Assembly (NCBI GenBank): GCA_001464165.1
Contig: LNEX01000407.1
Coordinates: 1 to 15,739, forward strand
Origin: a bacterium Ga0077546
Lineage (GTDB): Bacteria > Cyanobacteriota > Vampirovibrionia > Obscuribacterales > Obscuribacteraceae
Direction of reading: 5' to 3'
DNA length: 15,739 bases
Shown here: positions 7,402-15,277 of the stretch, piece by piece
How positions within the stretch are numbered: position 1 is the first letter of the stretch
Layout: the number at the start of each line of letters is the position of its first letter
Made by a program: the position numbers and the translations under genes
The notes under the pieces: generated by a model
The model's database searches: none
The model's input: only the letters and a program-made list of their open reading frames with translations
Told to the model about the DNA's origin: nothing

Positions 7402-9153
7402 ATGGCAGAAGTGGTTCAACTTAAAATGCAAGAGCAACAGCAGGTGTCTGTGCGAAAGCGCGATAACACGGTGCAGAACAACATCGTGCAGGAAATTGAT
7501 TTGTGCCCTAAATTGCCAATCGTTGGCGGTGGCTTGTTCGACCTTTTGCTTGAGGCTGCCTTAAAGTCTAAGCAGAAAAAAGTTTTACGCCACAATCAGC
7601 TTGACTACTCGTACTCTCAGGTTCTAGCGCGTTCTCTATATTTGGCGCAAATACTAGCAGAGCATGGTATTGGTCGTGGTGACAAAGTTGGATTGTACTT
7701 CCCAAATCACTCTGATTTTCTCGCTGCTTTTTTTGCCATCACTGCAATTGGCGCAACTGTTGTGCCAATTAATCCTTTGCTTAAAGCTGAAGAGATTGGT
7801 CATGTTTTGTCTGACTCACAGTCAGCGGCGTTAATCACCCACAGCCGTTTTCTCGATAGCGAGAATAGCAATAGCAAAGCGGTACAAAGTACCCTTAGTC
7901 AACTGTCACTGCGGAAGTTGTTTCTGCTTGGGGGCGACGCTGCTTCTGGTAATAATAACGATAGTTTGAATACGTCTGCCTTTTCCGTGGTTGAACTGAG
8001 CAATCAAAAGTTTGATCAAGGTATGAGCTGTTGGTTACTGCATCTAGAAGAGCTAATGGCATTCTCTGTTCAGTCAGCCGCTGCCTTGGTTTCACTAATT
8101 TCATCTGCTGCCGACACACTTGATACAAGCGAAGAGTTGGCTTTAATTGTTTATACTTCCGGCACTACCGGCAAGCCTAAAGGGGCAATGCTGACCTTCT
8201 TGAATTTGCTCACTGCAGTCAATACTTATCCTCATCGCTTAGACGTTTGCAGTGAAGACAGGTTAGCTGCAGTTTTGCCACTGTGTCATTTGTATGGCTT
8301 AATTGTGGTCTTACTGGGCACTATTAAACAAGGTGCCACCATGGTCTTGCTTGAGCATTTTGAAGCTGCAGCACTTGCTAATTTGATAGAAGCAGAGCAA
8401 ATTACTGTATTGCCGGCTGTGCCTACTATGTTTCAGTTTTTATCTCTTGAATTGGAGCGCACACCGCGCTCTCTTCCATCATTGCGCTTGGGGCTTGTCG
8501 GTGGTTCGGCCATGCCCGTTGAGCTAATGAAAAGGCTCGAGCAGCAACTAGATGTGCCTGTGTTAGAAGGTTGGGCTTTGACTGAATGTTCTGTTATTGC
8601 TACCTTTAATCCTAGCAGTTTACGCAAGTATGGCTCTGTTGGTCCAGCTATGCCGGGTCTAGAAGTAGCAGTGTTTGTCAATGATATGTACTCACATTCG
8701 TTGGAAGTTGGTGAGCTTTGCATTCGTGGTGCCAACATCATGAAAGGCTATCTCAATAATCCTACTGCCACTGCCGATAATATCAAAGATGGTTGGTTGC
8801 ATACCGGTGACTTGGGCTATATCGATGAGCATGGCTACGTTTTTGTCGTGGGTCGCAGCAAAGAGCTAATCATTCGTGGGGGCATGAATATTTATCCACG
8901 AGAAGTAGAGGCTACTATCTTGCGTATGCCAGAGGTGTTAGATGTTGCCGTTATTGGTGTTCCAGATCAGTATATGGGCGAGCGCGTCAAAGCTTTTGTT
9001 GTCTTAAGAGAAGCTGGTAGTGTAAGCGATAGTGACGTTAAGGCCTTCTGCGCAAAACATATGGCCGATTATAAGGTGCCGCGGTTGATTGAATTCGTCG
9101 AGTCTATACCGAAAAACTCTACGGGCAAAGTCTTAAAGCGTTTGTTGTCTTAG
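7402..9153 (+). CDS. AMP-forming acyl-CoA synthetase (fatty acid-CoA ligase, FadD-like)
   Basis: A 583-residue ANL-superfamily ligase that activates a carboxylic acid, most likely a fatty acid, to an acyl-AMP and then acyl-CoA using ATP. The ATP-binding P-loop YTSGTTGKPKGAM is at 251-263, the acid-binding motif GWALTE at 390-395, the hinge/adenine motif HTGDLGY at 467-473 with Asp470, GRSKELIIRGGMNIYP at 484-499, and the C-terminal catalytic lysine Lys576 in NSTGKVLKR. All residues needed for activity are present. The region between the N-terminal lobe and the P-loop is Ser/Asn-rich, but its length resembles that of FadD enzymes. Chain length cannot be judged. ATG at 7402 is used; ATG at 7426 is possible, neither has a clear ribosome site. 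The gene sits 86 bp after the exported hydrolase group, compatible with activation of released fatty acids. Confidence 0.9.
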   Translation: MAEVVQLKMQEQQQVSVRKRDNTVQNNIVQEIDLCPKLPIVGGGLFDLLLEAALKSKQKKVLRHNQLDYSYSQVLARSLYLAQILAEHGIGRGDKVGLYFPNHSDFLAAFFAITAIGATVVPINPLLKAEEIGHVLSDSQSAALITHSRFLDSENSNSKAVQSTLSQLSLRKLFLLGGDAASGNNNDSLNTSAFSVVELSNQKFDQGMSCWLLHLEELMAFSVQSAAALVSLISSAADTLDTSEELALIVYTSGTTGKPKGAMLTFLNLLTAVNTYPHRLDVCSEDRLAAVLPLCHLYGLIVVLLGTIKQGATMVLLEHFEAAALANLIEAEQITVLPAVPTMFQFLSLELERTPRSLPSLRLGLVGGSAMPVELMKRLEQQLDVPVLEGWALTECSVIATFNPSSLRKYGSVGPAMPGLEVAVFVNDMYSHSLEVGELCIRGANIMKGYLNNPTATADNIKDGWLHTGDLGYIDEHGYVFVVGRSKELIIRGGMNIYPREVEATILRMPEVLDVAVIGVPDQYMGERVKAFVVLREAGSVSDSDVKAFCAKHMADYKVPRLIEFVESIPKNSTGKVLKRLLS

Positions 9154-9186
9154 TCCATTTTCTTTTGACTAATTCTTGGGCGGTCT

Positions 9187-10044
9187 TTAGCGCGCACTTC
9201 TTTCATGCATTTCTTGCAGCCTAATAATGCGTTCGAGCATTGGTGGGTGGGTAGAAAACAGGTTCATAAGCCAGCCTGCTTGGTTGGGTTGAGCAATGTA
9301 AAGAGAAGATAGGGCGGGGTTGGCTGCGGTCATTGGTCTAAATTGGCTGAGTTTTTCGATTTTGGCCAGGGCCGACGCTAGAGCTAGCGGTTTGCCACAG
9401 AGGTGGGCACCGGTGGCATCAGCTTCGAATTCTCTAGAACGCGAAATGCCAAGGTTTATTAAACTGGCTGCAATTGGCGCCAGTATGATCATCAGCAAGA
9501 CAAAAATAGGGTTAGGCGAGCGATTGCCCTCACTGCCGGGGCCATAACTAGTGCCAAAATACATGCCGTAATGGGCGATCGTCGTCACTACGCCAGCTAG
9601 CACTGCAGCGATAGTCGAAATTAAAATGTCTCTGTTTTTGACATGGCCTAGCTCATGAGCTAACACTGCCTCTAGCTCTACTTCAGTGAGCAGCTGCGTG
9701 ATTCCCCTTGTTACTGCAATTGCTGAGTGGTCTGGGTCTCTCCCCGTTGCAAAAGCATTCGGAGAGTCGTCGTCAATGAGATAAACAGTGGGCATGGGAA
9801 TTTTCGCCTGGTCTGCCAGGCGCCCGACAATGGCATAAAGTTCCGGTGCCTCTGCCTCGCTTATGGGCTGGGCGCGTGACATTGCCAGGGCCATAGGGGC
9901 GGAAAACCAGTAACTGAAGACATTCGTAGCCAAGGCGAACAAGAAGGCCATAATTAGCCCGTCTTGCCCGCCTATGAGGCCACCGACCGCTACGATCAAG
10001 GCGGTAAGGATGCCCATTAATACAATCGTCTTTAGAGTATTCAT
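9187..10044 (-). CDS. htpX: HtpX-type M48 membrane zinc protease
   Basis: A 285-residue inner-membrane metalloprotease. Two N-terminal spans (about 5-25 and 31-50) precede the cytoplasmic catalytic domain with the zinc motif HELGH (His130, Glu131, His134). Further spans lie at about 141-158 and 179-200, and the SRSREFEADATGA segment (201-213) carries the third zinc-binding glutamate. The length and order match HtpX of E. coli and cyanobacteria, which cleaves misfolded or surplus membrane proteins under stress alongside FtsH. The end of the protein has the FSTHPP.LERI motif (263-273) also typical of the family. The ATG at 10044-10042 gives the expected N-terminus, with only a weak TAAG upstream. 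It converges on the acyl-CoA synthetase gene with a 33-bp gap and is divergent from the fumarase gene. Confidence 0.92.
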   Translation of the reverse strand: MNTLKTIVLMGILTALIVAVGGLIGGQDGLIMAFLFALATNVFSYWFSAPMALAMSRAQPISEAEAPELYAIVGRLADQAKIPMPTVYLIDDDSPNAFATGRDPDHSAIAVTRGITQLLTEVELEAVLAHELGHVKNRDILISTIAAVLAGVVTTIAHYGMYFGTSYGPGSEGNRSPNPIFVLLMIILAPIAASLINLGISRSREFEADATGAHLCGKPLALASALAKIEKLSQFRPMTAANPALSSLYIAQPNQAGWLMNLFSTHPPMLERIIRLQEMHERSAR

Positions 10045-10117
10045 ACTTAGACTTTAAGATCTCGGCTGCTCTGCCTGTTAAAACTATGCACAATTTTTAA
10101 GCATGCTGGTAACTTAG
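10045..10117 (-). promoter_or_regulatory. Probable htpX promoter region
   Basis: The htpX side of the 160-bp divergent gap. A TTACCA followed 18 bp later by CATAGT on the minus strand (about 10083-10112) is the best sigma70-like pair, each with about 4 of 6 matches, so this is weak. No palindrome of note. Confidence 0.25.
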
Positions 10118-10143
10118 GCTTTTAACGTAAGCTTTTAAGTTAA
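10118..10143 (+). repeat. Two-copy 13-bp tandem repeat next to the fumarase promoter
   Basis: GCTTTTAACGTAA at 10118-10130 is followed at once by GCTTTTAAGTTAA at 10131-10143; 11 of 13 bases agree. The second copy ends exactly where the -35 box of the downstream promoter begins. The position is that of an activator or repressor site for the divergent htpX/fumarase region. AT-rich chance repetition cannot be excluded. Confidence 0.55.
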
Positions 10144-10172
10144 TTTAGATACCACTGCCAAGTCACTATAAT
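10144..10172 (+). promoter_or_regulatory. Sigma70-type promoter of the fumarase gene
   Basis: TTTAGA at 10144-10149 (4 of 6 to consensus) and a perfect TATAAT at 10167-10172 are separated by 17 bp. Transcription would start near 10179, giving a leader of about 25 bases that includes AAGG at 10189-10192, 12 bases before the ATG (longer than ideal). This is the clearest promoter in the window. Confidence 0.65.
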
Positions 10173-10204
10173 TGCAATGTTAAAAACGAAGGTTCGACAA
10201 GATT

Positions 10205-11608
10205 ATGACTACGACTAGAGTCGAGCGCGATTCTATGGGCTCTATGGATGTTCCTGCCGGTGCTTATTATGGTGCCAGTACGCAGCGGGCCGTGCTCAAT
10301 TTCCCTATTTCTGATTTGAGATTTCAGCGCTGCTTTATTCGTGCCCTTGGTCTAATCAAGCTTTGTGCTGCTGAGGTAAATCAAGAGTTTGGCGACGTTG
10401 ATGGCAAAGTGGCCGATGCCATAATTTCTGCCTGCGAAGAAGTCGTGGATGGACGACTTGATCACGATTTTGTTGTCGATATTTTTCAGACCGGCTCTGG
10501 TACTTCTACTAACATGAACGCCAACGAAGTAATTGCCAATAGAGCAATCGAGATTCTTGGTGGTAAGCGTGGTGATCGTAATTTAGTCCATCCAAATGAT
10601 CATGTTAACCATGGTATGTCTTCTAATGATGCCATACCGACCGCAATTCATATTGCTGCTTTGATTGCCATTAACGAAAGGCTTAAACCAGCTCTATTGA
10701 AACTAGAGAGCAGCTTGCGTTTGAAGTCGCTAGAATTTATGCCAATTATTAAAACTGGTAGAACCCATCTGCAAGATGCTACTCCGATACGATTGGGCCA
10801 AGAATTTGAAGGTTATGCCGGACAAGTAGAACGTGCTTTACTGCGTTTGGAATATGCTCAAGGACGTTTGTCAGAAGTGGCACTTGGGGGCACGGCAGTT
10901 GGTACCGGTATTAATACCAGGCAAGATTTTGCCAGGAAAGTCTTAGTGCGAATTTCTGAGCGCCTAGGATTCCTAGGATTGACGTTGCGTGAGACCACTA
11001 ACCATTTTCAAGCTCAAGGAACTCTCGATGAGATAGTCGATGCTTCCGGAGTGCTCAAGACTATTGCTGTTAGTTTGATCAAATTGGCAAATGATATTCG
11101 TTGGCTAGGCTGCGGCCCTAGGGCTGGTTTCGCTGAAATTGCTTTGCCTGAGGTGCAGCCAGGCTCTTCGATTATGCCAGCCAAGGTGAATCCAGTTATA
11201 GCCGAATCGCTAATTATGGTTTCGGCCCAAGTAATCGGAAACGATGCCACAATTGCTGTTGCTGGAGCTTCTGGAAATTTTGAATTAAATGTAATGATGC
11301 CAGTAGCTGCGTACAATCTTATTCAATCAATAGAACTTTTGGCGGCTGCAGTTTCTAACTTTACTGGTAAATGTATTGATGGCTTGACTGCTACAGATAA
11401 CGGACCAAAATTGGTTGAGCGCGGCTTGGCACTCTGCACGGCTCTGGTGCCTGCCGTAGGCTACGATATGGCCGCAGCCATTGCCCATGAGGCATACACC
11501 AGTGGTCAGACTGTGAGAGAGGTGGCTCGAAAGAAGACTAAACTAAGTGAAGAAGAGTTGACTATCTTGCTAGATCCCACACGCATGACTGCTCCGGACC
11601 AAAGCTAA
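10205..11608 (+). CDS. fumC: Class II fumarase/aspartase superfamily enzyme, probably fumarate hydratase
   Basis: A 467-residue soluble enzyme that most likely interconverts fumarate and malate in the citric acid cycle. Family landmarks in order: start motif R.E.DSMG..DVPAGAYYG (5-23), QTGSGTSTNMNANEV (95-109), HPNDHVNHGMSSND (129-142), GRTHLQDATP with Thr187/His188 (185-194, same numbering as the E. coli FumC general base), ALGGTAVGTGIN (226-237) and the signature loop GSSIMPAKVNP (320-330) with Lys327 and Asn329. SSND and the M..AQVIGND stretch favour fumarase over aspartase. Two departures: Ala326 where FumC has Gly (E. coli aspartase has Ala), and HGM where FumC has a SQ pair before SSND. 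An aspartase or other fumarate-releasing lyase is therefore the alternative. Behind a strong promoter; convergent with the permease gene with only 9 bp between stops. Confidence 0.85.
   Translation: MTTTRVERDSMGSMDVPAGAYYGASTQRAVLNFPISDLRFQRCFIRALGLIKLCAAEVNQEFGDVDGKVADAIISACEEVVDGRLDHDFVVDIFQTGSGTSTNMNANEVIANRAIEILGGKRGDRNLVHPNDHVNHGMSSNDAIPTAIHIAALIAINERLKPALLKLESSLRLKSLEFMPIIKTGRTHLQDATPIRLGQEFEGYAGQVERALLRLEYAQGRLSEVALGGTAVGTGINTRQDFARKVLVRISERLGFLGLTLRETTNHFQAQGTLDEIVDASGVLKTIAVSLIKLANDIRWLGCGPRAGFAEIALPEVQPGSSIMPAKVNPVIAESLIMVSAQVIGNDATIAVAGASGNFELNVMMPVAAYNLIQSIELLAAAVSNFTGKCIDGLTATDNGPKLVERGLALCTALVPAVGYDMAAAIAHEAYTSGQTVREVARKKTKLSEEELTILLDPTRMTAPDQS
10963..10980 (+). repeat. Perfect 9-bp tandem duplication inside the fumarase gene
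   Basis: CCTAGGATT occurs twice in a row and encodes the LGF-LGL stretch at residues 254-259. It is in frame (three codons) and looks like a small slippage duplication fixed in the gene; it does not disturb a catalytic motif. Confidence 0.6.
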
Positions 11609-11617
11609 GTTAGTATT

Positions 11618-13519
11618 CTAGCCAACGTGCACTTTGGGGCGTTTCTTTGGTTCAGGTTCCGCCTCTCTCAGGATTTCTCTAGTCACTGCTGCAGTTTCGC
11701 CATCTCCCAAGAAGATAAACCTAATTACGTACAGTATAGGATTGCCTTCTGTCCAACCCATATAAATATGGGCTTGTCTCTTTGTCTCGTCACGCACATG
11801 CAAGAGTAATGCTGCAATAGCATTAGGAATGGCTGGGCTGGTACATTTTAGGACGCGAAAACGCCCTACTTGTTGACCCCTTACCACTACCTGTTTTAGC
11901 CTAAATTGAGAAGCATCACTCACGGTTACTTCGACAAAGATTAGATATTCGTTGTGGAGATTGTGTGTCGTCATGGCTTCTTGCTCAGCTTTTTCTAGAT
12001 CTCCACCCGGTCTATGAGCTACTAGTCTGATTTCTTGGTCTGGGTCATCCTTGATAAATTGCTTTGCAGCCTCGTCGAATACTACTTCTCTAATGCGCAG
12101 TTCGGTAGAGCGCAGGGCGCGAGAAATAATAGAAGTAAGCAAAATGGCAGCAATGAAGAATGTAGCAATGTGCAGACCGTCAGGTCGTTCATTGATGTTC
12201 AATACAGTGGTGTATAAGAAAATTAGAGTTATTAGTGCGTAGGCGAAACGGGCAACCGCAGCAGATGCCCAGACTTTGAGAGTAACCGCCAGAGCTGCCG
12301 ATGTAATTAATACTAAAACCCCAGTGGCATAGGCGCCAGCTTGGGCGTCGACATTGGCGCGGAAAATAATGGTGACAGCTAAGGCAACGGCTGTAAGGAA
12401 AATTACTAAGGGGTTTTTAGCACTGGCCCAATCAGGAGCCATGCCATAACGCGGTAAGTAACGCGGCACCAAATTTAGCAGACCCGCCATGGCTGAGGCG
12501 CCAGCAAACCAAAGAATTGAGATACTGCTGAGATCATAGACTGTGCCAACCACTGGGCCCAATAACTGATGGCATAAAAATGAAAGTGCTCTGCCGTTGG
12601 CAGCACCACCTTCTTGAAATTCAGCGCTGGGAATGAGCAGTGTTGTGGCAAAGGAGCTAGCTATGAGAAAGACACTCATAATTAATGCTGATGATAGCAA
12701 CAGCTTTTTTGTGTTGCTAATGCGATAGTTGAGTTCTTCTTCACCCTTCTCATTAGTACCTTGAACCAGTGGCATAACGGCCACACCAGTTTCGAAACCA
12801 GAAAGTCCCAGGGCCAGTTTAGGAAAGAGCACCATTGAGAGTCCAAGCATGTTCCAGATTGAGTGGTGGTCAATAACCAACTGCTCGCTCCATTTTGAAA
12901 AATGATCGAGGCTGTGGCTCAATTCAATACCAGCAGCCACAACTGTGGCAAAGTTGAGCACTAAGTAGACTGAGACTAATACAACAGATAAGCCAATTGC
13001 TTCGCCAAAGCCCTTGATGAAAATGGCGCCGAGGAGAAGTATCAGCAAAATTGTTAGACCAATCTGACCGAAAGGCAAAATTTTACTCAGTATTGGATTT
13101 GCTGCAATGTGGGCGGCTGCATCAGCTGCTGATAGTGTAATGGTAATGATGAAATCAGTAGCAGCGAAGCCCAGAAGGACTAGCACCAGAGTCTTGCCCC
13201 GCCAGCTCTCTAGAAGCTCTTCTAGCATTGCCAGGCTGCCCTGACCGTTCGGTGAGTATGTAGCAACCTTGTAATAGACCGGCAAGGCGCCAAACAGGGT
13301 TAGTAAGACCAAAATTGCAGTGGCAATTGGTGAGAGCAGCCCTGCAGCGATATAGGCGATACCAGGTTGATAACCCAGTGTTGAAAAGTAGTCAACCCCG
13401 GTTAAGCACATTACTTTCCACCAGGGGCCCTTATCGGCTTTATGTTCTGCTTTTTGCTTGGGCTGGTCGGCCTTAACTTCGTTGTTCTTGTCTTCGCGGT
13501 TCTTGTCTTCGCCTTCCAC
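11618..13519 (-). CDS. APC-superfamily amino acid/cation permease with large C-terminal cytosolic domain
   Basis: A 633-residue transporter. Residues 1-30 are a very polar, mostly Lys/Glu/Asp extension. The permease core follows, opening with [16 protein letters not shown] (40-55), the first broken helix of the APC fold, then [19 protein letters not shown] (88-100) and [18 protein letters not shown] (117-133). About 12 spans continue to residue 470. Residues 471-633 form a soluble tail that could be a regulatory domain, as in related KUP/KimA-type potassium and amino acid carriers, though I see no known nucleotide-binding motif in it. The substrate is not identifiable from sequence. GTG at 13519 is the start: GGAG lies 5 bases before it. 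Divergent from the FIST operon, convergent with fumC. Confidence 0.82.
   Translation of the reverse strand: MEGEDKNREDKNNEVKADQPKQKAEHKADKGPWWKVMCLTGVDYFSTLGYQPGIAYIAAGLLSPIATAILVLLTLFGALPVYYKVATYSPNGQGSLAMLEELLESWRGKTLVLVLLGFAATDFIITITLSAADAAAHIAANPILSKILPFGQIGLTILLILLLGAIFIKGFGEAIGLSVVLVSVYLVLNFATVVAAGIELSHSLDHFSKWSEQLVIDHHSIWNMLGLSMVLFPKLALGLSGFETGVAVMPLVQGTNEKGEEELNYRISNTKKLLLSSALIMSVFLIASSFATTLLIPSAEFQEGGAANGRALSFLCHQLLGPVVGTVYDLSSISILWFAGASAMAGLLNLVPRYLPRYGMAPDWASAKNPLVIFLTAVALAVTIIFRANVDAQAGAYATGVLVLITSAALAVTLKVWASAAVARFAYALITLIFLYTTVLNINERPDGLHIATFFIAAILLTSIISRALRSTELRIREVVFDEAAKQFIKDDPDQEIRLVAHRPGGDLEKAEQEAMTTHNLHNEYLIFVEVTVSDASQFRLKQVVVRGQQVGRFRVLKCTSPAIPNAIAALLLHVRDETKRQAHIYMGWTEGNPILYVIRFIFLGDGETAAVTREILREAEPEPKKRPKVHVG
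13484..13512 (-). repeat. 14-bp direct repeat in the permease N-terminal coding region
   Basis: GTTCTTGTCTTCGC (plus strand) is perfect at 13484-13497 and 13499-13512, a 15-bp period, so it is in frame and encodes two EDKN units of the charged N-terminal extension. It looks like a recent tandem duplication and a slippage-prone site just inside the gene. Confidence 0.75.
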
Positions 13520-13524
13520 CTTTT

Positions 13525-13528
13525 CTCC
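13525..13528 (-). promoter_or_regulatory. Shine-Dalgarno GGAG supporting the GTG start of the permease
   Basis: On the minus strand GGAG is followed by AAAAG and then GTG (13519-13517), a 5-base spacing. This fixes a GTG start that would otherwise be doubtful because the first 30 residues are low complexity. Confidence 0.7.
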
Positions 13529-13600
13529 AGCAATGTATTAAGCTACATAGTTGTGCCCGCTTGCTAGTAAAATTACATGCTTTTTGTGCTAATAAATGGA
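13529..13600. promoter_or_regulatory. Divergent promoter region between permease and FIST operon
   Basis: The 88-bp gap between two divergent starts. On the plus strand TAAAAT at 13568-13573 is a good -10 candidate (5 of 6), but no good -35 lies at the right distance. The FIST ribosome site GGAG is at 13598-13601. An imperfect ATGTA/TACAT inverted repeat lies at 13533-13548 close to the permease start. Boxes are not firmly assigned. Confidence 0.4.
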
Positions 13601-13607
13601 GTCGTAG

Positions 13608-14810
13608 ATGAAGTGGGCCTCAGTTCTAGAGTGTATGGAGGGGAAGCCCAATTCCCCTGAGCTAAATTGGGGCAAGGCCGTAGAGTCTCTCGCCGAGGAG
13701 CTGACTAGCCAGCTAGGTGGTAAGCCTGATTTATTATTTGCCTTCATATCGCCTGACTACAAAAAATATTTTGAAGGAATAACGGCTGCACTAAAAGCGC
13801 GTTTAGCTCCAGCTGCCCTCCTCGGCTGCAGTGCTGGTGGCATAATTGGCGGCGGACAAGAGGTCGAGCAGCAGTCTGCGATTTCATTGACAGGAGCGAT
13901 TTTGCCGGGAGTCAGTGTTAAAACCTTTCATATCACTAACGATTCTTTGCCAGATCTCGATGATGCCCCAGATAGCTGGGAGAAATTGATGCAAATAGAG
14001 AGCTCCGAGCAGCCAGCATTTGTTTTACTCTGTGACCCATTTAGTTTTAAGATCGATTCTTTTGTTCAAGGCCTTGATTATGCTTTTCCCCGATTGGTGA
14101 AGATTGGTGGGCTGGCCTCAGGCGGGCACAAAGCTGGTGAGAATCGGCTTATTTGTGATGATAAGGTTTATCGCTCAGGCTTGGTTGGCGTGGCCCTTTC
14201 TGGCAATATTCAAGTAGATTCAGTTGTGGCTCAGGGCTGTCGGGCCATTGGTAAACCTAGTCGCGTCACTAAATGTGACCGCAATCTCCTTTATGAGCTG
14301 GATGGTAAGCCTGCTGTTAATGTTCTGCGAGAGGCTATCGAGCGCTTATCACATGGTGAGCAAAAATTAGCTAGAGATGCCATTTTCCTTGGCGTGGCCA
14401 TGAATGAATTTCAAGAGAAATTTGTTGATGGTGATTTCTTAGTGCGTAACATTTTTGGTATTGAACCGATGAGCGGTGCCCTTCTTGTCGGTGAAGTGCT
14501 GCGCTCTGAGCGTACTGTTCAGTTTCACCTGCGAGATGCCGCTACTTCGCGAGATGATTTGAGAGCAATGCTAAAGCGCTACATTGAAAATTCAGGTTCA
14601 ATGGCCAGTGGTGCTTTGCTATTTTCATGCCTTGGCCGAGGCCAACACTTATATGGCCGCTCCTGTCATGATAGTGATTGTTTTCGTGATTTCTTTGGCG
14701 ATATTGCTATAGGTGGCTTCTTTTGTAATGGTGAAATCGGACCGGTGGGAGACTCTACTTTTTTGCATGGCTATACTTCTTCGTTTGGAATATTCAAGGA
14801 GAAAGAGTAA
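13608..14810 (+). CDS. FIST domain protein (FIST_N plus FIST_C), sensory small-ligand binding
   Basis: A 400-residue cytoplasmic protein made of FIST_N (about 1-215) and FIST_C (about 220-395), a bacterial sensory module proposed to bind small ligands such as amino acids. Recognisable elements are LLGCSAGGIIGGG (71-83), GGLASGG (167-173), GVAMNEF (262-268), GALLFSCLGRG (335-345) and the strongly conserved ending GGFFCNGEIGPVG....LHGYTSSF (369-393). The stand-alone form, with no kinase, cyclase or methyl-accepting domain attached, is like the version common in cyanobacteria. ATG is preceded by GGAG with a 6-base spacer, a strong start. It leads an operon: its TAA overlaps the next gene's ATG (TAATG). 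A sensor, chaperone or enzyme role is possible; none is proven. Confidence 0.88.
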   Translation: MKWASVLECMEGKPNSPELNWGKAVESLAEELTSQLGGKPDLLFAFISPDYKKYFEGITAALKARLAPAALLGCSAGGIIGGGQEVEQQSAISLTGAILPGVSVKTFHITNDSLPDLDDAPDSWEKLMQIESSEQPAFVLLCDPFSFKIDSFVQGLDYAFPRLVKIGGLASGGHKAGENRLICDDKVYRSGLVGVALSGNIQVDSVVAQGCRAIGKPSRVTKCDRNLLYELDGKPAVNVLREAIERLSHGEQKLARDAIFLGVAMNEFQEKFVDGDFLVRNIFGIEPMSGALLVGEVLRSERTVQFHLRDAATSRDDLRAMLKRYIENSGSMASGALLFSCLGRGQHLYGRSCHDSDCFRDFFGDIAIGGFFCNGEIGPVGDSTFLHGYTSSFGIFKEKE

Positions 14811-15268
14811 TGAAAATGACAAATCTAAATTGTCTGCTTGCTAGCTTGATTGTTTTTGCGCCTCTGCTAGCTGCTGAAGCGGCTCCAACACAGGCTAAAA
14901 ATAGTACTAAAAAACTTATTAGACAGGCACCTTCAACCGACGCTGCTGCCGGTCAGGCTTATAGTGCACGTCTCTGGAATCGTATTCTCACTCAGTGGAA
15001 CTACCCTGATGGAAGCAATCATGTCACTCTATCTGCTGTGGTTGTGGCTGATGGCACCGTTGAAAGTCTGCAGGTGACGAGCTCACCCAAGAGTGTAGAA
15101 GCTGAGGCCAGTGCACAAGCTGCTTTTGATAAGGCTAAGCCCCTTGAAGCCCTACCTACTGGTATGCCGAAAGCTACAGTGGTTATAACCTTTAATTCTA
15201 AGTCAGATCCACATGGTGACTCTAGTTCTGGTGGCAGTGTTAGGCTTGATCCAGTTTACAGCAAATAG
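14810..15268 (+). CDS. Exported TonB C-terminal-like domain protein without membrane anchor
   Basis: A 152-residue protein with a signal peptide (residues 1 to about 25, cut near AEA-AP) and a domain at about 48-130 like the C-terminal domain of TonB/TolA: a helix ending LWNRILTQWNYP, strands LSAVVVADGTVESLQV, then AFDKAKPLEALPTGMP and a final strand ATVVITF. Unlike TonB it has no long proline-rich stretch and no retained N-terminal anchor motif, so it is probably released into the periplasm. The tail (131-152) is Ser/Gly/Asp-rich. It overlaps the FIST gene by one base (TAATG) with GGAG about ten bases upstream; ATG at 14816 is an alternative. The MEMO gene begins 9 bp after its stop. Small proteins of this type recur in some environmental bacteria; the partner is unknown. 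Confidence 0.72.
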   Translation: MKMTNLNCLLASLIVFAPLLAAEAAPTQAKNSTKKLIRQAPSTDAAAGQAYSARLWNRILTQWNYPDGSNHVTLSAVVVADGTVESLQVTSSPKSVEAEASAQAAFDKAKPLEALPTGMPKATVVITFNSKSDPHGDSSSGGSVRLDPVYSK

Positions 15269-15277
15269 TAGAAAATT

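Noticed and set aside
7319..7564. Plus-strand frame starting at TTG before the acyl-CoA synthetase
   Set aside because: Overlaps the true coding frame, high Cys/Lys content, no ribosome site and no recognisable domain.
7549..8152. Ser/Asn-rich stretch of the acyl-CoA synthetase as an inserted domain
   Set aside because: The distance from the N-terminal lobe to the P-loop is similar to FadD-type enzymes, so no insertion is needed.
9773..10093. Minus-strand frame overlapping the htpX start
   Set aside because: Out of frame with HtpX, which has the HELGH motif and full length; this frame gives an Arg-rich shadow product.
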